From: Desulfobacterales bacterium
Lineage (GTDB): Bacteria > Desulfobacterota > Desulfobacteria > Desulfobacterales > JASJAZ01
NCBI GenBank assembly: GCA_030066785.1
Contig: JASJAZ010000073.1
Span: 1-55,077 of the forward strand
Length of the DNA stretch: 55,077 nucleotides
Direction of reading: 5' to 3'
Shown here: piece by piece, positions 47,285-55,077 of the stretch
How positions within the stretch are numbered: the stretch's first letter is position 1
Layout: every line of letters starts with the position of its first letter
Program-made: the position numbers and the translations under genes
The notes under the pieces: generated by a model
Told to the model about the DNA's origin: nothing
Databases searched by the model: none
The model's input: the letters and a program-made list of their open reading frames with translations, nothing else

Positions 47285-48841
47285 ATGATGGCCAATCAAA
47301 GTGAATTAACCCTCGATTCCATTGCTGCGGCTGTTTTTGATGCCCTCGCCGAGCAGTTTCCAGTATGTCTGGCCAGCGATGAATTCCACTATTTTCCCCA
47401 GGCGGTTTCATCGGAGCGTGATTGGTCTTATTGGGATGATTTTTCACCGGAGGCCATCGAATCGATTTCGAATAAAATGATTACCTGGGAAATTACGCTT
47501 TCCTGGTTGCATAGCAGCCATCCCGCCCAACAAGTCCTTTTCGATATTGCCATGCTGCGCCGCGTTCTCAATACCCTGCGCGAGCAGTTTCAATTGGTTC
47601 GATTTCAAGAAACGCAGCCGACGTTCTACTTAACCATTGCGGCTATCGGTTTGGCTGAAGCTTTGGAAAACAGCGCGCAAGCGTGGCAGCAGCGGATTGA
47701 AACCCTGCCGGCGTTTCTGGAACAAATTCATACCAATTTGCGCGATGTTCCGCATTTGTTTTGCCATCTCGGCCGCGAAATGATCCAAAAGATAAAATTT
47801 TGGTTGCAGTCTTTGCAGACAAGCCATGTAGGCACCGCATCCGCCATCGATGCATTGAACCATCTTGATGAAGTATTGAAGGCTTTGGTGACGACCGAAG
47901 AGATATTGGTGCCATTGGAAGTATATGCCCGGATAGCCCAGGACCACATCGGTTGTCAGATGTCGTTAGAAAACATTAGCCGGCGATTGGATGAAGAAAT
48001 TGAAGAGACCCGCGATATGCTCCAATCGGAGGCCTCCCGTTTGTTTCCGGGAAATTCTTGGCAACAGGTATTGAAACGATTCCCGCGACCCACGCTGCCG
48101 CCAGATGGTCCTTTGGGTTTGTATCATTCGATAATTTCCGAATTGGGGCAGCACTGCCACAGTGCCAATCTTGCACCGCATGACCTTATGAAAACATGCC
48201 CGGTATCGGTTGCACCGGTACCAGATTATCTTCTGCCTATCCGCAGTGCGGCCGCTTACAGTATGCCGCCAAGGCATCCGCCCTCAGGCGGTACATTTTT
48301 CATTATGACTTCCCAGAGTTTTTCGGATGTGCCCCGCGATGTATGGCTGTTATCGGCCCATGAAACTTATCCAGGGCATCATTTACTGGATGCCATGCGC
48401 TGGTGCCATACGCGACCTGTGCGACGCCATATTGAATTTCCCTTATTTTACGAAGGTTGGGCCAGCTTTGCGGAAGAATTGTTGTTTGACACCGGTTTTT
48501 TCTCAGGTACGCGAGACAAATTCTTAATGGCCAAACGCCGTTTTTGGCGCGCGGTGCGGGGCAAAGTCGATTTAGAACTGCACACCCGTCGTCGCAATTT
48601 TGACCAGGCCACCAACTATTTGGTCACAACCGGCTTGCAAAAAGAACAAGCGCAACATATGCTGAAACGCTATACACTTAAACCGGGCTATCAACTTTGT
48701 TATTCAATCGGGCGTTACTATTTTCGCAGAATGTACGATCAATTTATTGATAGTGGCCGGACACCTGCTGAGTTTGCCCGCAAAACACTCACACAAGGTG
48801 AAATTGAGCTGGGCCATCTGCAACAAACACTTTATAGGTAA
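47285..48841 (+). CDS. DUF885 family metallopeptidase-like protein
   Basis: A 518-residue protein. The family signature HETYPGHH is at residues 359-366 (HExxPGHH, a gluzincin-like zinc motif), and a following FYEGWASFAEE near residue 385 supplies the probable third ligand Glu. DUF885 proteins are predicted zinc hydrolases, often exported, of unknown substrate; here there is no signal peptide, so it is cytoplasmic. The start at 47285 is one of two adjacent ATGs and lacks a good SD; the frame opens from a TTG at 47264. The ATP-grasp-like gene starts 11 nt after the stop. The role is unknown. Confidence 0.85.
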   Translation: MMANQSELTLDSIAAAVFDALAEQFPVCLASDEFHYFPQAVSSERDWSYWDDFSPEAIESISNKMITWEITLSWLHSSHPAQQVLFDIAMLRRVLNTLREQFQLVRFQETQPTFYLTIAAIGLAEALENSAQAWQQRIETLPAFLEQIHTNLRDVPHLFCHLGREMIQKIKFWLQSLQTSHVGTASAIDALNHLDEVLKALVTTEEILVPLEVYARIAQDHIGCQMSLENISRRLDEEIEETRDMLQSEASRLFPGNSWQQVLKRFPRPTLPPDGPLGLYHSIISELGQHCHSANLAPHDLMKTCPVSVAPVPDYLLPIRSAAAYSMPPRHPPSGGTFFIMTSQSFSDVPRDVWLLSAHETYPGHHLLDAMRWCHTRPVRRHIEFPLFYEGWASFAEELLFDTGFFSGTRDKFLMAKRRFWRAVRGKVDLELHTRRRNFDQATNYLVTTGLQKEQAQHMLKRYTLKPGYQLCYSIGRYYFRRMYDQFIDSGRTPAEFARKTLTQGEIELGHLQQTLYR

Positions 48842-48852
48842 GGAGAGCAACC

Positions 48853-50244
48853 GTGCCGGAATTTTGGGGCTATCATTCGGAGTGGAATTTAGGCAGTCCA
48901 GGAGGCTGGGATTATCAACGCACCACCCAAGAGATTGCCAAAGTCGTGTGGACCAAGCTTAATCAGATGCAACCCAGCGGTGTGGAACTGCAGTTTGATC
49001 ATCCCATGCTTTATCCAGTGGTTGGGTTTGCCCAGATGCTGGTGCAGGTTCATCGCGATCGAGAAGGCGCTGAACCAGGCCTGATTGCGGTGGTGGCGGA
49101 AGAGGAGACGCTGGCCGAGGTCACTGAAAACATTAATCTAGCCAAACGCTTGGATAGTTTTGACGGCATCACCGGTATTTTAGCCGCGCCGCATGAATTC
49201 GAACTGAAAAACGGCCGCACGACCTATCGCGGGCAACCGGTATCGCTAATCTTTATGGATTTTAACAACGATGTACTCTTGAAACTGCATCGCCGCCATA
49301 ACCTCAATCCACTGCTGCAAGCCGTTGGAGATCATCGCGTCATTAACCCGCGCGGCACGGAACCCATTAATGTCAAAAGCATGTTTGAAGTCATAACAGG
49401 TCCTCTGGCGGACCGGTTTCATGCCGAAACGATTCGGTGCACGCCTTGGACCCGCCGCTTTTATCCGCGCCAAACCACCGGACCGAAGGGGCAAGAGATT
49501 GCCGATTTAATGGAATGGACCCGTCGCAATTGGTCTGATCTGGTGCTTAAACCGGAAAGAGGGTATTCGGGCATCGGGGTGCGGGTCGGCGATGTGAATA
49601 CGGACAGGGAGGAGGCCATAGAACTCGCAGTGCGTGAGGGGAATTACATTGTCCAGGAAAAAGTCTCGCTGAATCTTTGGGCGGAAGCAATGCCTGAAAT
49701 TGATCATGCCAATCAATGTGCCAAGTTGGTTAACCGTCAAACTGATTTTCGTTGTCTAATCGGTCCCGGCACTGTTTTTGGGTTTTTGTGTCGTTTTGGC
49801 GATGTGCCCACCAATGTGGGCAGCGGGGGCGGTGTGCAGCCGATGGGCATTTTACAATCAAACATGAGTGTGGCGGTGGCAGTTGATAAAATTAATCAGG
49901 CCGTTCTAAAATTATCCTATGATCAACTTGCCGAACTAGACAATATTCAAAAAGAGATGGCCCTCAAAGAGAAATTTACCTATTTGCTAGGCCCGATTAA
50001 AATTGCGTTGCGTCCCCGCATCATTACCCCACCACAGCTCAAAGCCCTGGAAAGCTATTGTGCGGCCATGTGGGCAGATAGTTTGACGATGGAGAAGATG
50101 TGGCTAGCCGGCGAATTGGATGCTTTTATCGATATTGAAGAAGAAGAGCTGGCAATTGCCCGACTGCAGCCATGGCACGGAAGCCCGGCCATATTTGCGG
50201 CCGATGGTTTGTTCAGTTTTGGTGCCCACCTGGAGGCGTCATGA
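48853..50244 (+). CDS. ATP-grasp-like protein, function unknown
   Basis: A 463-residue cytoplasmic protein with GTG start and AAGGAG 6 nt upstream. The region around LVLKPERGYSGIGV (near residue 233) looks like the ATP-grasp lysine-glycine strand-loop; a Glu-rich segment and the late FRCLIGPGTVFG block resemble the metal-binding part of ATP-grasp carboxylate-amine ligases. An N-terminal pre-ATP-grasp-type domain precedes it. Such enzymes couple ATP to acyl phosphate formation and ligate an amine or peptide. The family was not identified by name. It lies between DUF885 and methyltransferase genes and overlaps the latter by 4 nt. Confidence 0.65.
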   Translation: MPEFWGYHSEWNLGSPGGWDYQRTTQEIAKVVWTKLNQMQPSGVELQFDHPMLYPVVGFAQMLVQVHRDREGAEPGLIAVVAEEETLAEVTENINLAKRLDSFDGITGILAAPHEFELKNGRTTYRGQPVSLIFMDFNNDVLLKLHRRHNLNPLLQAVGDHRVINPRGTEPINVKSMFEVITGPLADRFHAETIRCTPWTRRFYPRQTTGPKGQEIADLMEWTRRNWSDLVLKPERGYSGIGVRVGDVNTDREEAIELAVREGNYIVQEKVSLNLWAEAMPEIDHANQCAKLVNRQTDFRCLIGPGTVFGFLCRFGDVPTNVGSGGGVQPMGILQSNMSVAVAVDKINQAVLKLSYDQLAELDNIQKEMALKEKFTYLLGPIKIALRPRIITPPQLKALESYCAAMWADSLTMEKMWLAGELDAFIDIEEEELAIARLQPWHGSPAIFAADGLFSFGAHLEAS

Positions 50245-51020
50245 CCATTTGCGTTGATCCCGATTGGTGGCAAACCCTGTTTGACGAAACCTATTTAACC
50301 ACCGATGCCCGTTCGGTGTGCAACGAAGAACTGACACGGCGTGAAGTTGATGTTTTTTGTAAACTCATTCCTTTACGCATCGAGCACTCGATTCTGGATC
50401 TGTGCGGCGGCCACGGGCGCCATACCATGGAGCTTTGCCGGCGTGGGTATGGTCATTGCACCGTTTTAGATTTTTCCGAACCTCTGTTGAAGATCGGTGC
50501 GCAATGCGCGCAGAAACACAACTATCAGGTTAATTTTATCCAGGCGGATGCCCGTGAAACACGGCTCAAATCCGAACGGTTTGACCATGTGTTGATTCTG
50601 GGAAATTCTTTGGGCTACGTTCCGGACCAGGTTTCTGATCAGAGAATTTTGCGCGAAGCATATCGATTATTAAAATCGCAGGGGTGGTTACTGGTGGATG
50701 TGACCGATGGACAAGCGGTAAAGGCTCATTTTACGCCCAATGCTTGGCATGAAATAAATAGCGATGTGGTTGTTTGCCGACACCGGGAGATATGTAACAA
50801 TATTGTCTATGCACGTGAAATGGTATTAAATAAACAATGTGGATTGATCCGGGATAAAACCTATTGCATCCGGATGTACGAGCCGCAAACGGTTGGACCC
50901 TTAATCGAAAATTCGGGATTTGAAAATGTAACCGTGCATACCCGATTCAGTCCCCAGCAGTGCCAAGGTGACGTCGGCTTTATGAATCATCGCATGATCA
51001 CCACCGCCCAAAAGCCGTAA
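50241..51020 (+). CDS. Class I SAM-dependent methyltransferase
   Basis: A 259-residue protein with the SAM-binding motif LDLCGGHGRHT near residue 53, the acidic end of strand 2 at VLDFSE near 75, and QADARE near 105. The fold is of the Methyltransf_25/11 type; the substrate is unknown. The ATG at 50241 overlaps the ATP-grasp stop codon as ATGA, and TGGAGG lies just upstream. A longer frame from 50172 inside the preceding gene is not used. Coupled translation suggests the three products act on one substrate. Confidence 0.85.
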   Translation: MTICVDPDWWQTLFDETYLTTDARSVCNEELTRREVDVFCKLIPLRIEHSILDLCGGHGRHTMELCRRGYGHCTVLDFSEPLLKIGAQCAQKHNYQVNFIQADARETRLKSERFDHVLILGNSLGYVPDQVSDQRILREAYRLLKSQGWLLVDVTDGQAVKAHFTPNAWHEINSDVVVCRHREICNNIVYAREMVLNKQCGLIRDKTYCIRMYEPQTVGPLIENSGFENVTVHTRFSPQQCQGDVGFMNHRMITTAQKP

Positions 51021-51229
51021 GGCGGCATCTCTGATACGCTGTCGGCTGGATGATGCCACGGACCCGACTCATCAGCGACAGGATAGAGGCTACCCTTCGG
51101 CTGTAAATGCATGATATCCTTTTAAACATATTTGTAAAATTTTTCCGAAACCAATTAGATCGGGCCGCATACCTTAAATTACATTGGCAGATACGGATAC
51201 TGTGAATAGCACCCGATAGTAAGCTTGGC

Positions 51230-53089
51230 ATGCAGAAGATAAAGGAAACGCATAACAAAATCTTAGAGATCGACCTCCATGACCGCTCGATAAATATCTT
51301 AGAGATTGGTGCCACCGTAAGAAAACGTTTTCTGGGGGGTAAAGGCCTTGGCCTTAAATTGCTATATGATCGCCTGTCACCAGGTATCGACCCGTTGGGC
51401 CCTGAAAATATCATTGCGTTGATGCCGGGCATTCTTATGGGGACCGGTGCGCCGTGTTCCGGTCGTTTCATGGCGGTTTTCAAATCACCGTTAACCGGTA
51501 TTATCAGCACGGCCTCATGTGGCGGACCCTTCGGTATGGCGCTTAAAACGGCGGGCTGGGATGGTTTGGTGATTAGCGGCTGTGCCGATGTACCTATCTA
51601 CATTCTCATAACGGATGATGGTGCGGCATTCAAGGATGCTGGCCAATTGTGGGGTTGCGAGATCCCGGAAGTACAATCGGTGCTGGACGAACGCAAAGCT
51701 GGTTCGGTGGTTATCGGGCCGGCAGGCGAAAACCGGGTACTTTTTGCCAATGCGGTTTCCGGGCATCGGTTTCTTGGCCGCGGTGGGTTGGGTGCCGTCA
51801 TGGGATCTAAAAATCTCAAGGCCGTGGTTGCACGCGGTGGTGTTTACAAACTTAGACCTGTTGATCGCGACGGATTTCAAAAAACGAAAACGCTGGCCAC
51901 GCGCTATCTTAACCAAAATACCATCACAGCCGATCGCTATCGCAATTTTGGCACCTGTGCCAACGTGCGCCCATGTCTGGACGCCCGGATTCTGCCGGTG
52001 CATAATTTTCAGGATGGATGGCATGCCCAAGGCGATCGACTATCGGGTGAAGCCATGGCCGCTAAGCATCAAACCAAACACCACACCTGTAAACCTTGCA
52101 CCATTCTATGCGGCCATCGCGGTATTTTTAAGGGCGCGCGGTTGCCGGTGCCCGAATATGAGACGGTGGGCATTTTAGGTGCCAGTTTGGGCATTTTTGA
52201 CCCGGATCTGATTGCGCAATGGAATGATTCCTGTAATCGGTTGGGTTTAGACACCATTTCCACCGGAGGCACCCTGGCGTGGACGATGGAAGCCGCCGCC
52301 CAAGGATTGATTACAAGCAAGCTTTGTTTTGGATCACAACGCGGAATTGATCAAGCCATACAGGATATTGCCTATCAGCAGGATTTTGGCGCTGAAATGG
52401 CCAGCGGTACTCGCTATCTTGCAACCAAATATGGCGGTCAGGATTTTGCCATGCAGGTTAAGGGACTGGAATTGGCGGCCTATGATCCACGGGGTTCTTT
52501 CGGCCAGGGTCTGGCATATGCCGTCGCCAACCGGGGTGGTTGTCATTTATCGGCCTATATGATCGCCCAGGAAGTTTTCTTTGATCTGCTCAAGCCCTAC
52601 TCGACGCGAAGCAAAGCCAAATGGGTCAAGTTTCTGGAAGATCTTAACTGCTGTATCAATGCCTTAAAGACCTGCCAATTTACGATGTATGCTTATGTTT
52701 TAGAGTCGCCGCTGCCAAAACATATACCCAAACCCCTGCTGCGCTGGTTGATGCATTACCTGCCGGGCGCAGCGATTTTTTTGGTGGATTTTAGCATTTT
52801 CAGAGATTTTTGGAATACCGTCACCGGATTCCGTTTGACCAACCGAGATTTTATCACGGCCGGAGAAAGAATTCATATTCTGGAGCGCTATATGAACACC
52901 CGGGAAGGAATCACGCGCAAAGATGATAATCTGCCGGCCCGATTGCTCAATACCGGACGCGCCTCCGATCCTCAAAAGCAAACGGTACCACTCGAAAATA
53001 TGCTCGCGGAATACTATAGGCTAAGAGGGTACGATGAAAACGGTATCCCCACGATGGCCACATTGCAACGTTTAGAACTACTTGAATAG
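51230..53089 (+). CDS. Aldehyde:ferredoxin oxidoreductase (tungsten, AOR family)
   Basis: A 619-residue tungstopterin oxidoreductase. Residues 35-210 hold the AOR N-terminal domain (FLGGKGLG, GAPCSGRF, RGGLGAVMGSKNLKAV). The [4Fe-4S] ligands align with those of the Pyrococcus furiosus enzyme: Cys287, Cys290 and Cys294, with Cys482 in KTCQF as the fourth. AORs oxidise aldehydes to acids with ferredoxin, or run in reverse. The subfamily (AOR, FOR, BamB-like or unknown) cannot be decided by eye. No SD is evident. It follows the methyltransferase after 209 nt and precedes the Sel1/TPR gene by 8 nt. Confidence 0.93.
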   Translation: MQKIKETHNKILEIDLHDRSINILEIGATVRKRFLGGKGLGLKLLYDRLSPGIDPLGPENIIALMPGILMGTGAPCSGRFMAVFKSPLTGIISTASCGGPFGMALKTAGWDGLVISGCADVPIYILITDDGAAFKDAGQLWGCEIPEVQSVLDERKAGSVVIGPAGENRVLFANAVSGHRFLGRGGLGAVMGSKNLKAVVARGGVYKLRPVDRDGFQKTKTLATRYLNQNTITADRYRNFGTCANVRPCLDARILPVHNFQDGWHAQGDRLSGEAMAAKHQTKHHTCKPCTILCGHRGIFKGARLPVPEYETVGILGASLGIFDPDLIAQWNDSCNRLGLDTISTGGTLAWTMEAAAQGLITSKLCFGSQRGIDQAIQDIAYQQDFGAEMASGTRYLATKYGGQDFAMQVKGLELAAYDPRGSFGQGLAYAVANRGGCHLSAYMIAQEVFFDLLKPYSTRSKAKWVKFLEDLNCCINALKTCQFTMYAYVLESPLPKHIPKPLLRWLMHYLPGAAIFLVDFSIFRDFWNTVTGFRLTNRDFITAGERIHILERYMNTREGITRKDDNLPARLLNTGRASDPQKQTVPLENMLAEYYRLRGYDENGIPTMATLQRLELLE

Positions 53090-53097
53090 AGGTCTGT

Positions 53098-54522
53098 ATG
53101 CTGAAATTATTGTGCCCCCGTAAGTGGCTCATCACAGCTTTAGCGGTTTTTGCAACATTTGCTTCAAACCTAGCCTATGGCGATGAGAATCCGGCACAAA
53201 TCAAAGCGCTTTATCGCCAAGTCCAAGCCGGCCGCATTGAGGCTATTAAAGAATTGCGGCAAGCCGCTGAAAAAGGAAGTGCCGAAGCCCAATATGTGAT
53301 GGGTGTCATGTATGCCAATGGTGAAGGCGTTGAGAAGGATCCGGCCGAAGCGCTTGACTGGTATCACAAGGCCGCCAGTCAAAACCACCTCCAGGCCTGC
53401 TTTAATCTGGGGGTAGCATACGCACAAGGAAGGGGAATTGCCCGCAACGATTCTGAGGCCGTGAAATATTTATCCATATCAGCTGAAAAGGGGCATGCCG
53501 ATGCCCAAGTCGTTCTCAGCGCCTTGTATGAAGAGGGTCGTGGTGTATCCCAAAATATGGATAAGGCTATCGAATTGCTCAAAATGGCGGCAGAGCAAAA
53601 CCATGCAGCGGCAATGAGTCATTTGGGGCATATGTATGCGATGGGCCGGGGGGTAGACCAAGATTATCAAGAAGCCGTTTACTGGCTGCGCCAAGCGGCT
53701 GATAAACAAGAACCGGATGCGCAGGCATCATTGGCATATTTGTATGTTCAGGGATGGGGGGTTGCAAAAGACGACCGCCAAGCCGTAAAGCTCTACCGCC
53801 AGGCAGCTGTGAATTATTTTAAGCGGGGTTTCGAGAGCTACAAAAGCGGCGAATACAAACCGGCTATTCATGCATTTGAATTAACCATCAAAGTTGATCC
53901 AGGCCATTGGGGCGCTTTTTTTTATCGAGGCAATGCCTATAATTTTCAAGGTCAATACCAAGCTGCTATTGCCGATTACAATAAAACGATTGAATTAAAG
54001 CCCGATTTTGCCGAGGCTTTTCAGAGACGCGGTTTGGCATTTGCTAATCTTAAAAAATATGATCAGGCGATTGAAGATTTTAACCGTGCCATTGAGTTAA
54101 AACCAAAATATGCGGCGGCCCACACCAATCGCGGTTATACCTGGGAGCAGATGGGGCTGTACGCAAAGGCTATCGCAGATTACGAACAGGCACTTTCCAT
54201 TAATCCAGGCAATAAAAGTGCCTGCAACAATCTTGCCTGGGTGCTAGCGACCTGCCCGATTAAAAGCCTCAGAGATGGGCAACGTGCCATCGAACTTGCC
54301 TTAAAAGCGGTGATTCTTTCAGAGGAAAAAGATTCGTATGCGATCGGAACCCTGGCAGCTGCGTTTGCTGAAAACGGACTATTTATTGAAGCGATCATAT
54401 ACCAGGAAAAAGCCCTGGCAATGGTTGCGGCTGAAAATGATGCGAAGCGGTTGCGTCTTTACCAAAGACAGCTGCAATTTTATCAGAATCGCAAACCCTG
54501 GCGCATCGCGAAGCATTTATAG
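53098..54522 (+). CDS. Secreted Sel1-like / TPR repeat protein
   Basis: A 474-residue protein with a Sec signal peptide (about residues 1-29, AYG|D). The first half is about five Sel1-like repeats (AQYVMGVMYANGEGV pattern, residues 60-240), the second half about four TPR repeats (residues 240-400) with the YNKTIELKPDFAEA pattern. It is a periplasmic scaffold of protein partners; no catalytic residues. It starts 8 nt after the AOR gene, implying co-transcription, which is unusual because AOR is cytoplasmic. Confidence 0.88.
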   Translation: MLKLLCPRKWLITALAVFATFASNLAYGDENPAQIKALYRQVQAGRIEAIKELRQAAEKGSAEAQYVMGVMYANGEGVEKDPAEALDWYHKAASQNHLQACFNLGVAYAQGRGIARNDSEAVKYLSISAEKGHADAQVVLSALYEEGRGVSQNMDKAIELLKMAAEQNHAAAMSHLGHMYAMGRGVDQDYQEAVYWLRQAADKQEPDAQASLAYLYVQGWGVAKDDRQAVKLYRQAAVNYFKRGFESYKSGEYKPAIHAFELTIKVDPGHWGAFFYRGNAYNFQGQYQAAIADYNKTIELKPDFAEAFQRRGLAFANLKKYDQAIEDFNRAIELKPKYAAAHTNRGYTWEQMGLYAKAIADYEQALSINPGNKSACNNLAWVLATCPIKSLRDGQRAIELALKAVILSEEKDSYAIGTLAAAFAENGLFIEAIIYQEKALAMVAAENDAKRLRLYQRQLQFYQNRKPWRIAKHL

Positions 54523-54688
54523 GATCCCATTCTGGGTTGGATTTGCTGAGCCTCTCTGCCGATAAATGAGATCGCCAAACCGGTTGTGAGGATGGCCGAC
54601 TGGCTGTATTGCCCAAAGAAGAATTTCAGGGTTGACGGCTTAGATTATAAACACTGAAATTGCTATCAGGAAAGGAGTGTCATTTTCA

Positions 54689-55077
54689 ATGATCAAAGTC
54701 ACAGCCGCTATACTGGTTCATGATGGTATGCTCCTGATTGCCAAGCGCCGCCCCACAGCACGCCTGCCAAATTTATGGGATCTTCCCGGGGGGAAAGTCG
54801 AACCCAATGAAACCCCCGAAGGATGTCTTAAACGGGAGCTTAAAAACGAGTTCGGCATCGGTGTAACGGTCAGAGATTTTATCGGTTCAACCATCCATGC
54901 TTATAATTTTGGTACCGTTGAGCTAATGGCGTTTCGTGCGGATTGGGAAAATGGAGACTTTCATTCAAAGGATCATCAAGAAATCCGCTGGGCATTTCCG
55001 CATGAGCTCGGCAATTTTAATTTTGCACCGGCAGACGCTGTGTTTATCGAACAAATTATGAAAGAAGAGATTGAGAT
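54689..55077 (+). CDS. NUDIX hydrolase (MutT-like), 3' end beyond the window
   Basis: The open frame from 54689 (AAAGGAG about 10 nt upstream) runs to the window edge (129 codons). The product starts IKVTAAILVHDGMLLIAKR and has the NUDIX box from GGKVEPNE to RELKNEFG near residues 35-57. The fifth residue of the RELxEE element is Asn rather than the usual Glu; the last Glu is present. Likely nucleoside-diphosphate-type hydrolase, for example 8-oxo-dGTP removal. The gene is probably nearly complete. Confidence 0.88.
   Translation, partial: MIKVTAAILVHDGMLLIAKRRPTARLPNLWDLPGGKVEPNETPEGCLKRELKNEFGIGVTVRDFIGSTIHAYNFGTVELMAFRADWENGDFHSKDHQEIRWAFPHELGNFNFAPADAVFIEQIMKEEIE

Noticed and set aside
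1-55077. CRISPR arrays, tRNA or rRNA genes
   Set aside because: I looked for direct repeats with spacers and for conserved rRNA or tRNA blocks and recognised none; a tRNAscan or CRISPR search would be decisive.

Overview
The window looks like a chromosomal segment from an anaerobic Gram-negative bacterium, most likely a sulfate-reducing or syntrophic member of Desulfobacterota (Desulfobacterales-like). This is inferred from gene content and was not tested by any search. Pointers are: a tungsten-type aldehyde:ferredoxin oxidoreductase, a HgdC/BcrA-type radical-dehydratase activase, a complete branched-chain amino-acid ABC transporter, a lone LarB, tandem CBS proteins, and lipoproteins and outer-envelope-type signal peptides. 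Most genes are ordinary chromosomal housekeeping genes with good Shine-Dalgarno (SD) sites. No rRNA, tRNA, CRISPR array, prophage or plasmid module was seen.

Layout. 1-4.4 kb: gene-poor left end, a small secreted protein, a Ste24-like M48 membrane protease, a DUF4124 periplasmic protein and an unknown 182-aa protein. 4.6-10 kb: ileS (with a clear sigma70 promoter), lspA, a holA-like delta subunit carrying an apparent insertion, and a small ORF. 10.1-15.2 kb: livK-livH-livM-livG-livF, with a strong hairpin between livK and livH. 15.3-18.3 kb: a universal stress protein, argC and folD. 18.4-25.8 kb: an M23 peptidase plus secA behind a possible hairpin switch, then clpS-clpA-aat, a compact N-degron unit. 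26-30 kb (minus strand): larB, a bidirectional terminator, and guaA with a membrane coiled-coil protein. 30.1-33.7 kb: a TrpF-like protein that appears to lack the catalytic Cys, efp, and a soluble hybrid histidine kinase. 33.8-36.1 kb (minus strand): a glycosyltransferase and a HAD hydrolase. 36.3-38.9 kb: a TPP riboswitch, an SD-overlapping hairpin and a ThiXYZ-like ABC transporter. 38.9-42.6 kb (minus strand): a predicted secreted protein, a GAF protein, a second Usp and a lone CoA-dehydratase activase. 42.7-43.1 kb: a decayed IS200-type tnpA. 43.3-46.9 kb: two CBS proteins, an FMN-binding lipoprotein, an O-methyltransferase and an ABM-fold protein.

47.3-54.5 kb is the most unusual region. 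A DUF885 metallopeptidase-like protein, an ATP-grasp-like protein and a class I methyltransferase are translationally packed (11-nt gap, then a 4-nt ATGA overlap). They are followed on the same strand by a tungsten AOR and a secreted Sel1/TPR protein. This combination is not a pathway I can name, and it is the best candidate for an undescribed system here. The window ends inside a NUDIX hydrolase gene.
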